Notes: generated by a model from the sequence alone, not told the origin. A DNA stretch of 51,862 bases from Candidatus Aminicenantes bacterium UBA647 (GCA_002299555.1 DBOL01000038.1:1-51862), one strand, 5' to 3'. Numbered from the stretch's first letter, positions 1-8,219 are shown. Numbers and translations are program-made.

Positions 1-1
1 T

Positions 2-904
2 GATCATGAAATAATAAAGCAGAGAAAAGGAGTATACGACAGAATATACAGGCTCATAAACAGAAGTATCCATTTCCGGGCAAGTGAGTGGATGAGAAAA
101 GAGTTGTTCGGAGATTCACTTTACAATACTCCTCTTTATGGCGAGATAGAGAAACTTAATACTTTTGATATCGGAAGGATCAGAAGGGTTTATCATAATT
201 TTTCAAATCCGAAAAATATCATCCTGGTTATATCCGGTAAATTTGAGGAAGAAGAGATAAGAGAAAAAATAAACAGGTATTTCGGAAGTCTCGAGTCAAA
301 ATCAACCCCGGCAAAGAATCCGGTCGCAGTCCAGATAACTTCAGGATATAAATATGAAAATTGGATGAGGGAAATAATCCCTGAGAATTTTATCCTGATA
401 GGAATAAGAGCTCCCTCTAAATTAAGTCTTGATTATACTTATTTTAAATTATTGGTATATTATCTCCTCGATGAGCGAACTTCAAAATTAAATAGGATCT
501 TCAAGAGCAATCTGAAAATGGATGTAAATGTATCTTTCGATTTTTCAAATAATATTGGAGCAAATTCATTGTTAATTAAAATATCTTCTGTAAAACGGGC
601 GGAACTGGAGAGGGGAAGGTTCTATATAAGGAGACTTTTTGAAATGCTGATGACTGACAGGTTGACAACATCGGAGTTGAAAACCCTCAAATCACTAATG
701 GAGATCGATTTTCTTAAAAATCTGACGATGCCTGAAAAAATGAGCCTGATACTGGCTGAGAACTACCATATGTCCGGTATCTTGGATTACGGAAATATGT
801 TTCTTAAGAGAATTAGAAAGATCAATTCATTTGATATCGTAAGAATCAGTAAAAAATATCTCAAAAAGGAGAATACGGTAATACTAAATGTATTTTCAAA
901 ATAG
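2..904 (+). CDS. M16 family zinc peptidase, C-terminal part (5' end outside window)
   Basis: The reading frame is open from base 2, before the first ATG at 92, so the gene almost certainly begins left of the window. The visible part carries the second half of an M16 N-terminal domain (SLYNTPLYGEIEKL, then a Y-H-N-F-x-x-P-K-N-I-x-L-V-x-S-G-K strand-helix unit typical of the pitrilysin/processing-peptidase fold), followed by the linker and a second M16-like lobe. The zinc motif HxxEH would lie upstream and cannot be checked. M16 enzymes cleave peptides inside a two-lobed chamber; small bacterial M16B types often work as heterodimers. The next gene overlaps this one by 17 bp and is another M16 protein, which fits such a pair. 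The family is clear; catalytic competence is unknown. Confidence 0.82.
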   Translation, partial: DHEIIKQRKGVYDRIYRLINRSIHFRASEWMRKELFGDSLYNTPLYGEIEKLNTFDIGRIRRVYHNFSNPKNIILVISGKFEEEEIREKINRYFGSLESKSTPAKNPVAVQITSGYKYENWMREIIPENFILIGIRAPSKLSLDYTYFKLLVYYLLDERTSKLNRIFKSNLKMDVNVSFDFSNNIGANSLLIKISSVKRAELERGRFYIRRLFEMLMTDRLTTSELKTLKSLMEIDFLKNLTMPEKMSLILAENYHMSGILDYGNMFLKRIRKINSFDIVRISKKYLKKENTVILNVFSK

Positions 905-2270
905 AATAAGACAGGGATCAATAATTTTATTGATTTTTTCCTTTTTTGTGATCATTCCGGCAAATATTTCCGGGCAGACCCTCGAGCAAACCACATCAAA
1001 AGGGCTGCGAATGAATCTGATCAAAGACTCTTCACTGAGGTTTGTTCATGCCGAAATTGTTATCTATTATTCAGAGATAAAAAATCCCGCCGTTCCCTAT
1101 CTTACCCTCATGAATATTTTTGACCCCCAGATCAGCAATCCGCAATCAGGTCTCCTCAACATCCTCTTTAAAATGGGGAATGATATTGAAATTGACTATA
1201 AGCTAGACCATTTGATCATAAAGATAAATTTCCTCCCTGCCGATATAAATCAGTTTGTTAATTTTCTAAAGGGCCTCTACCGCTACAAAGGGTTCTCGCT
1301 CAAAAAATTTAATTACAGCATAAATAATTTTTGGGATCTGTTTACAAAAGAAGATGAATGGAAAAGAGTTATAGCTGCTCAGATAGCATTCAGTAAGCTT
1401 TTCAGCTATGATCATCCCGGGCAATTTCTGGTACCCGGGAAAGCCCTGAGGAAGCTTAATCTTTCTCACATAAGATCATTTCACAAAAATAATTATATCC
1501 TTCCCAATTCATATCTTACTGTTCAGGGAGATATAAACCCCTATGTCCTGTTCGGGCTTATCGAGAAAGCATTCCGGAATTTTAAAAATTTGAAAGCAGA
1601 TTATGTTAAATTCAGATATGAACAATTTAAAGCAGATCGTAAAGTTATCATTGTAGATAATGGCAGTAATGGGAATCCATATATTTACTGGATAGATCCG
1701 TTACCTCCTTCGGACAATATAGATCATCATCATAGCCGGATTATAAATAACATTCTTTTTGGGTACCCTCTCGGCAGGATATCGAGGAGTGCATCCTCTT
1801 CCGGAATAAAAAACTTTAATATTTCATGGATCATCCATCACCATAGGAATATATCTGTTGTATGTAAAAAGATCAGAGTGGGATACAGAGATATTGAGAA
1901 ATTCATTTTTATTGCTGATAACATTATCAGGAAGTTAGGTGTCGGGCGGATCAGTCGGAAGGAATATCTCGATAGTTACAATTTCGTCTTTCAGAAAGAA
2001 AAGATCAACTCGGATAACTATGAAGTAAAGGCCGGGATAAAAATAGCCGAATCGTTTTCCGGGAAACTAAAAAATGAAAATAGATCCAAAATGAAAAGCG
2101 ATCTCAAAGATCTCAATTATACAAATTTCAGTAAGACCCTTTCAGATCCATCCGGAAGTTATAACGCTAACCGGAACAAGAAAAAGGGGATCATTGTTAT
2201 TTTCGGGAATCCCTCACTTATAAAAAAATATCTCAAAAACATCAAACCGGAAGTTATAACGATCCGCTAA
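888..2270 (+). CDS. exported M16 family protein, probably non-catalytic partner subunit
   Basis: 460 aa with an N-terminal signal peptide (hydrophobic stretch at about residues 12-29, ending ANISGQ). The M16 signature survives in the middle: HPGQFLVPGKALRKL, then SFHKNNYILPNSYLTVQGD, matching the family pattern HPxxxxxxG...Y-P-N-x-x-L-x-V-x-G-D. I see no HxxEH zinc site in the N-terminal lobe, where HAEIVIYYSEIKN occupies the usual position. It starts inside the 3' end of the upstream M16 gene, implying translational coupling. By analogy with M16B heterodimers, where one subunit supplies zinc and the other a regulatory lobe, this is most likely the inactive half. Its 3' end overlaps the asnS stop by 4 bp in convergent orientation. 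Confidence 0.72.
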   Translation: MYFQNRIRQGSIILLIFSFFVIIPANISGQTLEQTTSKGLRMNLIKDSSLRFVHAEIVIYYSEIKNPAVPYLTLMNIFDPQISNPQSGLLNILFKMGNDIEIDYKLDHLIIKINFLPADINQFVNFLKGLYRYKGFSLKKFNYSINNFWDLFTKEDEWKRVIAAQIAFSKLFSYDHPGQFLVPGKALRKLNLSHIRSFHKNNYILPNSYLTVQGDINPYVLFGLIEKAFRNFKNLKADYVKFRYEQFKADRKVIIVDNGSNGNPYIYWIDPLPPSDNIDHHHSRIINNILFGYPLGRISRSASSSGIKNFNISWIIHHHRNISVVCKKIRVGYRDIEKFIFIADNIIRKLGVGRISRKEYLDSYNFVFQKEKINSDNYEVKAGIKIAESFSGKLKNENRSKMKSDLKDLNYTNFSKTLSDPSGSYNANRNKKKGIIVIFGNPSLIKKYLKNIKPEVITIR

Positions 2271-3652
2271 AAATCCGCATTGTTAGGTGTTCTCGGGAAG
2301 GGGATGACGTCACGGATGTTCTTCATACCGGTCAGGTACATGATCAACCTCTCAAATCCCAGTCCGAATCCTGAGTGGACAACAGAGCCGAATCTTCTGA
2401 GATCGAGATACCACCAATAATCTTCTTCGCTGAGGCCCATCTCTTTGATCCGTTTTTTAAGAGCAGCATGATCCTCTTCCCTCTGACTTCCCCCGATTAT
2501 TTCACCCACACCGGGGACAAGGAGGTCCATAGCGGCAACTGTTTTATTATCCTTGTTCATCTTCATGTAAAAAGCTTTGATCTCTTTCGGATAGTCGATC
2601 ACGAATACAGGAGCATCAAAATGTTTCTCCGTCAGATATCTTTCATGCTCTGTCTGAAGGTCAATTCCCCATTTCACCGGGAAATCAAATTTCTCACCCG
2701 ATTTCTCCAGGATATCAATAGCCTCAGTATAAGTAATCCGTTTAAAGTCTGATTCAACTATTGCCTTTATTTTATCCATAACTCCCGGCTCAATGAACTT
2801 TTCAAAAAATTCCATCTCCTCCGGAGCATTCTCGAGGATATATCCGAAAATATATTTGATCATCTCCTCTGCAATGCTCATGTTGTCATTGATATCTGCA
2901 AAGGCCATTTCCGGTTCGATCATCCAGAATTCGGAAGCATGCCTCTGAGTGTTTGAGTTCTCGGCCCTGAAAGTAGGGCCGAAAGTATAAACATTTCGGT
3001 ATGCCCAACAAAAATTTTCTACAGCCAATTGCCCGGAAACTGTTAGATTCGCTTCTTTCCCGAAAAAATCTTTGGAATAATCTATATTTTTCTTTTCATC
3101 AAGAGGTGTATTCATCAGGTCAAGAGTTGTAACCTTGAACATCTCCCCTGCCCCCTCTGCATCACTCCCTGTAATTATCGGTGTATGTACATAAACAAAT
3201 CCTTTTTCTACAAAGAACTTGTGAATTGCAAATGCGAGTAGACTTCTTATTCTGAAAACAGCAGTAAATGTATTTGTCCTCGGTCTGAGGTGCGCAATTG
3301 TTCTAAGAAACTCGAGAGTATGTCTTTTTTTCTGAATTGGAAAATCCTGATCTGCAATATTTAAAACTTCCACAACTGATGCTTTAAGTTCAAAATCCTG
3401 ATTTACTCCGGGAGATTCGACGATAGTACCTGACACTACAAGAGAGGAACCTATTGTAACCTTTGACAACTCTTTGAAATTTTCCAGATCGTCCTCAAAA
3501 ACTACCTGAATTGTTTTAAAAAAAGTTCCGTCATAAAGTACAATGAACCCGAAATTTTTAGAAACTCTCAGGCTTCTTACCCATCCTGAAATTTTTGCCG
3601 TATTACCAATATAAGATTTAAAATCACTATATATGTCCTTTAAAAGATCCAT
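2267..3652 (-). CDS. asnS: asparagine--tRNA ligase
   Basis: Class II aminoacyl-tRNA synthetase that charges tRNA-Asn with asparagine. The N-terminal OB-fold anticodon-binding domain (about residues 15-105, containing SGWVRSLRVSKNFGFIVLYDG) is followed by the catalytic core. Motif 2 is seen as FGPTFRAENSNTQRHASEFWMIEPEMAF and motif 3 as GFGLGFERLIMYLTGMKNIRDVIPFPRTP. The C-terminal PFPRTPNNADF is typical of AsnRS rather than AspRS, and length (about 461 aa) matches. Two ATGs lie 6 nt apart: the AAAGGAG site is 1 nt before the ATG at 3658 but 7 nt before the ATG at 3652, so 3652 is preferred. The gene has its own promoter and is convergent with the M16 pair. Confidence 0.97.
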   Translation of the reverse strand: MDLLKDIYSDFKSYIGNTAKISGWVRSLRVSKNFGFIVLYDGTFFKTIQVVFEDDLENFKELSKVTIGSSLVVSGTIVESPGVNQDFELKASVVEVLNIADQDFPIQKKRHTLEFLRTIAHLRPRTNTFTAVFRIRSLLAFAIHKFFVEKGFVYVHTPIITGSDAEGAGEMFKVTTLDLMNTPLDEKKNIDYSKDFFGKEANLTVSGQLAVENFCWAYRNVYTFGPTFRAENSNTQRHASEFWMIEPEMAFADINDNMSIAEEMIKYIFGYILENAPEEMEFFEKFIEPGVMDKIKAIVESDFKRITYTEAIDILEKSGEKFDFPVKWGIDLQTEHERYLTEKHFDAPVFVIDYPKEIKAFYMKMNKDNKTVAAMDLLVPGVGEIIGGSQREEDHAALKKRIKEMGLSEEDYWWYLDLRRFGSVVHSGFGLGFERLIMYLTGMKNIRDVIPFPRTPNNADF

Positions 3653-3692
3653 TTTCATTCTCCTTTAGAATTCTACCCGGTACAATTTGAAT

Positions 3693-3721
3693 ATTTTATT
3701 AAAAACCGCTCGTCATTTCAA
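3693..3721 (-). promoter_or_regulatory. asnS promoter
   Basis: On the minus strand TTGAAA (3716-3721) and TAAAAT (3693-3698) are separated by exactly 17 bp and lie about 40 bp upstream of the asnS start, a good match to a housekeeping sigma-70 promoter. Confidence 0.6.
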
Positions 3722-3747
3722 GAGGATCACCAAATTCAATTGCCAAT

Positions 3748-3780
3748 TTGAAATAAATTTTTCTTTCAATATACTATAAT
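3748..3780 (+). promoter_or_regulatory. candidate promoter of the DUF302 gene
   Basis: TTGAAA at 3748-3753 is followed after 16 bp by TATACT (3770-3775); a perfect TATAAT overlaps at 3775-3780 with a 21-bp spacing. One of the two is probably the -10 of the gene starting at 3800. Confidence 0.45.
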
Positions 3781-3799
3781 CTTGAGAGAGGGGGATAAA

Positions 3800-4195
3800 A
3801 TGGTAGAGCCTATTATCAAAATATCAGGAAGTAATTTTGAGGAGACAATAACACTGATCGAAGAATTGCTTGAGATAGAAGGGTTCGTTGTTATGGGTAA
3901 AAAAAATATAGACGAAGTAATAAAAACAAAACTCGGAATAAAAAACTATTCAAGATACACAATAATCCTTGCATGCAAACCTGAACTTGCTAAAGGAGCC
4001 CTGGATGCATCTAAAATGTCCGGACTCCTGTTCCCATGCAGTTTTGTAGTTTTTGAGGATGAGGAAAAAGTAAAGATCGGGCATATTTCAATAATGAAGA
4101 TAATTGCTGATATAGGACTTGCTACATATGAAAAAATGGGACCGGTTATAGAAGAGACCGGAGGATATATCAGCAAGATCTGGGAAAAACTTTAA
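3800..4195 (+). CDS. DUF302-like small cytosolic protein
   Basis: 131 aa, no signal peptide or membrane segment. The layout resembles DUF302 proteins: an N-terminal strand-helix unit (EETITLIEELLEIEGFVVMGKKNIDEVIKTKLG), a central YTIILACKPELAKGALDASKMSGLLFPCSFVVFEDE block with the characteristic C-x-P...A-x-x-A...G-L-L-x-P-C core, and a short C-terminal helix. The domain's biochemical role is unknown. The frame continues upstream to a TTG at 3782, but the ATG at 3800 is preferred because GAGGGGG lies 4-5 nt before it. It faces the metal-response genes tail to tail with a 4-bp gap, so no operon link is implied. Confidence 0.72.
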   Translation: MVEPIIKISGSNFEETITLIEELLEIEGFVVMGKKNIDEVIKTKLGIKNYSRYTIILACKPELAKGALDASKMSGLLFPCSFVVFEDEEKVKIGHISIMKIIADIGLATYEKMGPVIEETGGYISKIWEKL

Positions 4196-4199
4196 CAGC

Positions 4200-4643
4200 T
4201 TACTTATTACAATTACAATTTTCATCACATACGTGATGAACATTCATTTTCTGACCGAATTCTTTCAGGAAACATTTGCACTGATCTTCTGTCATATGCT
4301 TTTTATAGATCAGTAGTTGCTCAACAGTATTCATCTGGATATTTTTCTGTATATCATTGATTGTTGTAATGCATTTTTCTATCTCTTTTTTATCTGGTAC
4401 TTTTGAATTCAGCAGATTATACAGGTCCTGCCTGCATTTCTTAAGCTCGATCTCAAACTTAAGATTTTCACTAAGAATTACTCCCGACTCCTCTGTTATT
4501 TTTTCTTTTTGAAGATCATTTAAGGTGAACTTCTTTCCCAAACTGCCTTCTTCCGAATGCCTGACGGACAACAAGTGAAAGATAAAAACAACATTAAAGA
4601 TAAACGAAAAGAGGAAAACAGCAAATAGAATTCTCTGCTTCAC
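4200..4643 (-). CDS. Spy/CpxP/CnrX-like periplasmic metal sensor or chaperone
   Basis: 147 aa with an N-terminal membrane anchor or uncleaved signal (residues 5-24), then a helical, Glu/Lys-rich domain with spaced Cys/His residues. The C-terminal tail is metal-ligand rich: DQCKCF followed by HHVCDENCNCNK. Size, anchor and helical-hairpin layout match the heavy-metal-resistance/periplasmic-sensor group (CnrX, ZraP, Spy), where the periplasmic dimer binds metal and modulates a membrane anti-sigma factor. Its start overlaps the stop of the anti-sigma-like gene by 4 bp, so the two are translationally coupled. The Cys-rich tail is not part of classical CnrX, which binds through His/Glu/Met. The metal cannot be inferred. 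Confidence 0.62.
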   Translation of the reverse strand: MKQRILFAVFLFSFIFNVVFIFHLLSVRHSEEGSLGKKFTLNDLQKEKITEESGVILSENLKFEIELKKCRQDLYNLLNSKVPDKKEIEKCITTINDIQKNIQMNTVEQLLIYKKHMTEDQCKCFLKEFGQKMNVHHVCDENCNCNK

Positions 4644-4960
4644 TTTACCGTCTCCCTGAATGCCGCCACCAGACTCCCCGGGCTTTCGACTGAGAATATT
4701 TTGGCATTCAATATCAAATTGGGATCCAAATCTCTCGTACTTCGGGAGGAGTTGACAATAAACAAGCTAAATGAAGTAAATATTACTACAAGAAGAATAT
4801 ATACAATTCCAAGCCTGCCTGCCTTTAGAGCGAATTTGTTGTTTTCCCTCCGCTTTTCCACAAGAATTCCTGCTGACGGGATCATCTCAGGGATCAAACT
4901 TTCAATTAACGCATTATGGTCCCTGGTAATATTTTTCATGTCATCATCAAAAATATCCAT
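4640..4960 (-). CDS. one-pass anti-sigma-like membrane protein
   Basis: 106 aa. A short cytoplasmic segment (residues 1-48, with a helix around DHNALIESLIPEMIPSAGILVEKRR) precedes one transmembrane helix (about 49-70, GIVYILLVVIFTSFSLFIV) and a roughly 35-residue periplasmic tail. This matches the minimal architecture of CnrY/NccY-type anti-sigma factors rather than the zinc-finger HxxxCxxC (ZAS) type, since no Cys is present. It sits 39 bp after the ECF sigma gene and directly before the Spy/CnrX-like gene. AAAGGAG lies 7 nt upstream of the ATG. The anti-sigma role is inferred from size, topology and position, not from sequence identity. Confidence 0.6.
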   Translation of the reverse strand: MDIFDDDMKNITRDHNALIESLIPEMIPSAGILVEKRRENNKFALKAGRLGIVYILLVVIFTSFSLFIVNSSRSTRDLDPNLILNAKIFSVESPGSLVAAFRETVK

Positions 4961-4999
4961 TGTATTACTCCTTTATCTTAGACACTAACTCATGAAAAA

Positions 5000-5509
5000 T
5001 CATGCTACATACTTCTTTATTTTTTTCATTGATTTAAAAATAAGTGATTCTATTGCTGAAACTGTTGTACCCATAACTTCAGCAATCTCCTTTTGCTTCA
5101 TCTTCTCATAATGAAAAAAAAAGAATGCAGTCCGCTCTCTCTCTGATAATTTTTTTAATGCGTCTCCCAACTTCCTCAATTTGATCATCTTTTCCTGATC
5201 CTTTTCATTTTTCAAAGCCGGATCATCTGTAAGACCCGTTAACAACCTGGATGTTTCAGTAGGGTCATTTTCAAATGAGATGAACTTTACTATTTTTTTC
5301 CTTCTCAGATAATTCCTGATCGTGTTAAGTGCTATCCTGTATATCCAGGTATAGAGATCGGAGCGATTCTGAAATGACCCGAGTGAATTCAGAACTTTGT
5401 AAAATATATCGTGAGTGAGATCTTCTGCTTCATTTTTGTCCTGCAATTGATAAAGCGCCAGCTTAAATATTTTTCTGTAATAATTTTTTACTATTTCATC
5501 CTGATTCAT
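5000..5509 (-). CDS. ECF-family RNA polymerase sigma factor
   Basis: 169 aa with both ECF domains. Region 2 contains DEAEDLTHDIFYKVLNSL and RSDLYTWIYRIALNTIRNYLRRKK, the usual -10 recognition helix. Region 4 contains LSERERTAFFFFHYEKMKQKEIAEVMGTTVSAIESLIFKSMKKIKKYV, the -35 helix-turn-helix. The linker is short, and there is no C-terminal extension as in ECF41-type factors. It leads a compact group with the anti-sigma-like and Spy-like genes, so it is probably held at the membrane and released by envelope or metal stress. The metal-binding gene upstream is on the same strand, but a hairpin with a T-run lies between them, so the sigma gene may have its own, possibly autoregulated, promoter in about 80 bp. 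Confidence 0.93.
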   Translation of the reverse strand: MNQDEIVKNYYRKIFKLALYQLQDKNEAEDLTHDIFYKVLNSLGSFQNRSDLYTWIYRIALNTIRNYLRRKKIVKFISFENDPTETSRLLTGLTDDPALKNEKDQEKMIKLRKLGDALKKLSERERTAFFFFHYEKMKQKEIAEVMGTTVSAIESLIFKSMKKIKKYVA

Positions 5510-5548
5510 CAGGTGAATGATAGCCGACTATGAAAAAAAAATATATAG

Positions 5549-5573
5549 AAAAAAAGCGGAACCAGAGTTCCGC
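5549..5573 (-). terminator. intrinsic terminator after the metal-binding protein gene
   Basis: A perfect 7-bp stem GCGGAAC/GTTCCGC (5556-5562 and 5567-5573) with a 4-nt loop. Minus-strand transcription runs straight into seven Ts (5549-5555). On the plus strand a T-run also follows, so it could work in both directions. Confidence 0.8.
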
Positions 5574-5589
5574 CTGTTTTTTGTATTTC

Positions 5590-5994
5590 TTAAATTTTCT
5601 TTGCTTTCCCCTTATCTCCGTGAGCCTTATGCTTTAAACATTCGATTTTCTTGAGTTCTGTCTTGCATTGAGGGCAGCTGCCTTCCTTATGGGAAGTGAA
5701 CTTACATCCATCAGTTGTGCATTTATAAACAGGCTTTGCTTCTACTTTCTTGAGGGCCATTCCACATTTCAGACACTTCCCATCTTTTTCTGAAGTAAAA
5801 TCACATGCCTCCATAGGGCATTTATACACAGTTTCACATGTACATTCGACTGCAGTATCTTTCACCTTCGCCACCTTATCTCCACATCCATCACATTTTG
5901 TGCAGTCTTTTTCAGCTGAGAAAAGGCTGAAGTTTGCAGAAACAAGCAGTATTGAAAAAAGTACAACCATTAAGACCTTGATTTTTTTATCCAT
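5590..5994 (-). CDS. exported Cys-rich heavy-metal-binding protein
   Basis: 134 aa with a signal peptide (residues 1-27, ending LFSA). The mature part starts CTKCDGCGDK and then has two tandem zinc-ribbon-like repeats, YKCPMEACDFTSEKDGKCLKCGMAL and YKCTTDGCKFTSHKEGSCPQCKTEL. The first matches the heavy-metal-binding domain YxCPM...G.CxxCGMxL found at the ends of copper ATPases and CusB-type adaptors; the second has lost the CPM and CGM methionines. A His/Lys tail ends the protein. Periplasmic metal buffering is likely. The start has GGAG 6 nt upstream. It precedes the ECF sigma operon on the same strand but is separated from it by a terminator. Confidence 0.72.
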   Translation of the reverse strand: MDKKIKVLMVVLFSILLVSANFSLFSAEKDCTKCDGCGDKVAKVKDTAVECTCETVYKCPMEACDFTSEKDGKCLKCGMALKKVEAKPVYKCTTDGCKFTSHKEGSCPQCKTELKKIECLKHKAHGDKGKAKKI

Positions 5995-6030
5995 AAATTT
6001 CTCCTATATGCATTCAGTTTTCCTGACCGC

Positions 6031-6059
6031 ATTATATATTCGACACTTATACTTATGAA
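6031..6059 (-). promoter_or_regulatory. candidate promoter of the metal-binding protein gene
   Basis: On the minus strand a perfect TATAAT (6031-6036) has a weak -35 TTCATA (6054-6059) 17 bp upstream. The -10 is about 37 bp before the ATG. Confidence 0.4.
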
Positions 6060-6144
6060 TTCCTGCTTTTTTTTTAATAAATTTCAGATTATGAAAGAAG
6101 ATATTCCAGATGATTCAAAATATTAATTTCCGGATGAGTATTTT

Positions 6145-7608
6145 CTATTTTGATTCGTTTTCTCCCTTAATTTTTTTGAATTGCACAATTCCTTCCTCAA
6201 GGGTATTAAATGATCCGTCAAGCTGGAGTTCGAATAATTTCTTCAGATATTCGCCCATCTCTTCACCTGGGCTTATCCCAAGCTTTATAAGGTCACGCCC
6301 CTGGAGAATCGGCTTTATAGTATTATTGTTTATCTTGAGTTCCTCTTTCCTGTTGTAGTACCAGTTTGATATCTCATCAACTGCGCTGAAATTAAGAGGC
6401 TCCGGTTTACGAGACTGTCTGTCTGCAAAATCCAGCAGGATCAAAAGGTCATCTCTTCCCCCCATATCCCTCAGGAGTCTTGAAAAAGCCCTGAATCCGA
6501 TCTCTGAACGATTGCCGTAAAGATCATATATTCGATGGTGATTCTTTATAAGTTTAAGTACTACATCCCTAAGAGGAAATTTCATCCTGGTCTCTATTTT
6601 GAGTTTATCAAGAAGAGATTCCGCAAGTCCGACACCGACACTATCATGCTTCACCGAAGTGACAGTCATTCTACCTCTTTTGAATTCCCATTTTGTTGTA
6701 ACTGGTTTTCCTATATCGTGAAAAATTATCCCAAGTAGAAGTGCAAGCTCCTCTTCTTCACAAAGTTCTTTTATCCCGGCCAATTTTTTCCCGATATCAA
6801 GTGCAGTCAACATATGTATAAGTACTGTATGATGTCCGAATTCATCTATTTCCGGATGAAAGATCGAGTCCTGAATAGTTAATGCCATCCTGTAAATTCC
6901 AGGGTAAAGTTTTTCGAGAATTGTTAATCTGAAATACTCCATTAATCCTTTCGAGGGAGATACGGACTCCAGAAGTGTTCTGAAAAATTCCTCGGTGATC
7001 CGCTCAGAACTGAGCTCATCGAGAACAACATCCTTTGCCACTTTGTAAATATCCTCTTCGATCTCAAATCCGAGTACTGACGAGAACCTGGCTGCTCTTA
7101 ACAATCTTAAAGGATCATCCGAAAAGGTCTCCGGTCCGGTCATCACGATCATTTTTCGTTTGATTGCATCTATCCCGTTAAAAGGGTCAAAAACGCTTCC
7201 ATCACTTAATCTTATCGCAATAGAATTACAGGAAAAATCTCTCCGCCCAAGATCTTCCTCCAATGATACGTCCTTTCCACTTTCTATAACAAAATTTTTA
7301 TGTGAACTGGAATCGGAGTCTTTTTTTTTGTCCGTTCGGGGGATAGAAATATCAAAAGTAACTTTATTTTTTGTGAATTTTATAACAGCAAAACTCTTCC
7401 CAACCGTATTAATTTTGCCATATCCCTGAAGAACTTTCTCAAGTTCAGAGTATTCATATCCGACAACCATAAGATCAATATCCTTCCGGCTGTCAATACT
7501 GCCTGAAATGATAAGGTCTCGGACAACACCTCCAACAAGATATATGTCTTCACCGAAAAGTTCGATGAACAGATCACTGCTGGGAAAATTTTCCCGTTTA
7601 ATTTCCAT
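6145..7608 (-). CDS. CCA tRNA nucleotidyltransferase / poly(A) polymerase family with HD domain
   Basis: 487 aa. Class II nucleotidyltransferase head: YLVGGVVRDLI (about residues 23-33), catalytic aspartates in RKDIDLMV (D43 and D45), then RRDFSCNSIAIRL and DPLRLLRAARFSSVLGF, the family's motifs B-D. A C-terminal HD phosphohydrolase domain follows, with HHTVLIHML, a metal-binding HD in IIFHDIGKP, and a later KNHHRIYD. This fusion is common in bacterial CCA-adding enzymes and in separate A- or CC-adding types. Which end the enzyme adds cannot be settled here. It overlaps the upstream PilZ gene by 11 bp and has no visible Shine-Dalgarno, so translation is probably coupled to that gene. Confidence 0.88.
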   Translation of the reverse strand: MEIKRENFPSSDLFIELFGEDIYLVGGVVRDLIISGSIDSRKDIDLMVVGYEYSELEKVLQGYGKINTVGKSFAVIKFTKNKVTFDISIPRTDKKKDSDSSSHKNFVIESGKDVSLEEDLGRRDFSCNSIAIRLSDGSVFDPFNGIDAIKRKMIVMTGPETFSDDPLRLLRAARFSSVLGFEIEEDIYKVAKDVVLDELSSERITEEFFRTLLESVSPSKGLMEYFRLTILEKLYPGIYRMALTIQDSIFHPEIDEFGHHTVLIHMLTALDIGKKLAGIKELCEEEELALLLGIIFHDIGKPVTTKWEFKRGRMTVTSVKHDSVGVGLAESLLDKLKIETRMKFPLRDVVLKLIKNHHRIYDLYGNRSEIGFRAFSRLLRDMGGRDDLLILLDFADRQSRKPEPLNFSAVDEISNWYYNRKEELKINNNTIKPILQGRDLIKLGISPGEEMGEYLKKLFELQLDGSFNTLEEGIVQFKKIKGENESK

Positions 7609-8110
7609 TTTTTGAAAATTTTTGAAAGTAGATCATTGTATTTTTCAGATCTAAATACTCCTGCTCCTCGATCTCTTTTATGTATAGTGCGAAGATCACT
7701 TTTTTCACAGAGTTTTCGATCCGGACTATCTTTAGTGACCTGACCTTGATCCTTTTCAAAGGCGTGATAACAACAACATTCCTGAACAGCTGATCTTCCG
7801 GTATTGCTTTGAAAGGTGCCTTGAAACTTACCCTGAAACCTGAAAGAGACATATCAACCACTTTCCCCTTAAGTCTTGCATACTCTTTTTCACTAAGCTT
7901 TACACCAATCCTGATATTATCAGGAATAAGCACTCTGGGGACAGATCTAAGGTCTTTCTCGGTTATCTTATATTTTTTGCTGAACTCTCTGAATTTTATT
8001 GTTACCTTCCTTCCTTGTTTCCGCTCATACAAATAGATTATGCCAAGTGTCAATGCCGCAAGAGGAATAAGGAAGATAAAAATCTTAATTATTATAGAAT
8101 GACCACTCAT
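7598..8110 (-). CDS. membrane-anchored PilZ-like protein
   Basis: 170 aa. One N-terminal transmembrane helix (about residues 5-24, IIIKIFIFLIPLAALTLGIIYL) is followed by a cytoplasmic PilZ-like domain. The core shows RVLIPDNIRIGVKL, then GKVVDMSLSGFRVSF, resembling the c-di-GMP-binding D/N-x-S-x-x-G signature, but the preceding RxxxR is only partly present (SVPRVLI). The open frame extends upstream to 8197, but that would run the N-terminus through the divergent rpsT promoter, so the ATG at 8110 is chosen. It lies just before cca, with which it overlaps. c-di-GMP binding is plausible but not proven. Confidence 0.62.
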   Translation of the reverse strand: MSGHSIIIKIFIFLIPLAALTLGIIYLYERKQGRKVTIKFREFSKKYKITEKDLRSVPRVLIPDNIRIGVKLSEKEYARLKGKVVDMSLSGFRVSFKAPFKAIPEDQLFRNVVVITPLKRIKVRSLKIVRIENSVKKVIFALYIKEIEEQEYLDLKNTMIYFQKFSKNGN

Positions 8111-8190
8111 TATATTATGATAGAGATTTTCACTCTGTCTGTCAAATGAACAGAAAAGAGCTTCAACGCTATCCAAAGGCCCTATTGACA

Positions 8191-8219
8191 TTGACAAGAA
8201 CCACTTTTTTTTGTATCAT
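8191..8219 (+). promoter_or_regulatory. rpsT promoter
   Basis: TTGACA (8191-8196), a 17-bp spacer and TATCAT (8214-8219), with the ATG of rpsT 22 nt after the -10. A second TTGACA directly precedes the first (8185-8190). This is one of the strongest promoter matches in the window. Confidence 0.75.

Noticed and set aside
2267..2270. Convergent 4-bp overlap of asnS and the M16 gene as a sequencing error
   Set aside because: Both proteins end with family-typical C-termini; interleaved stop codons are common in compact genomes.
8111..8197. N-terminal extension of the PilZ-like gene to 8197
   Set aside because: It would overlap the divergent rpsT promoter and has no Shine-Dalgarno; the membrane helix begins at 8110.
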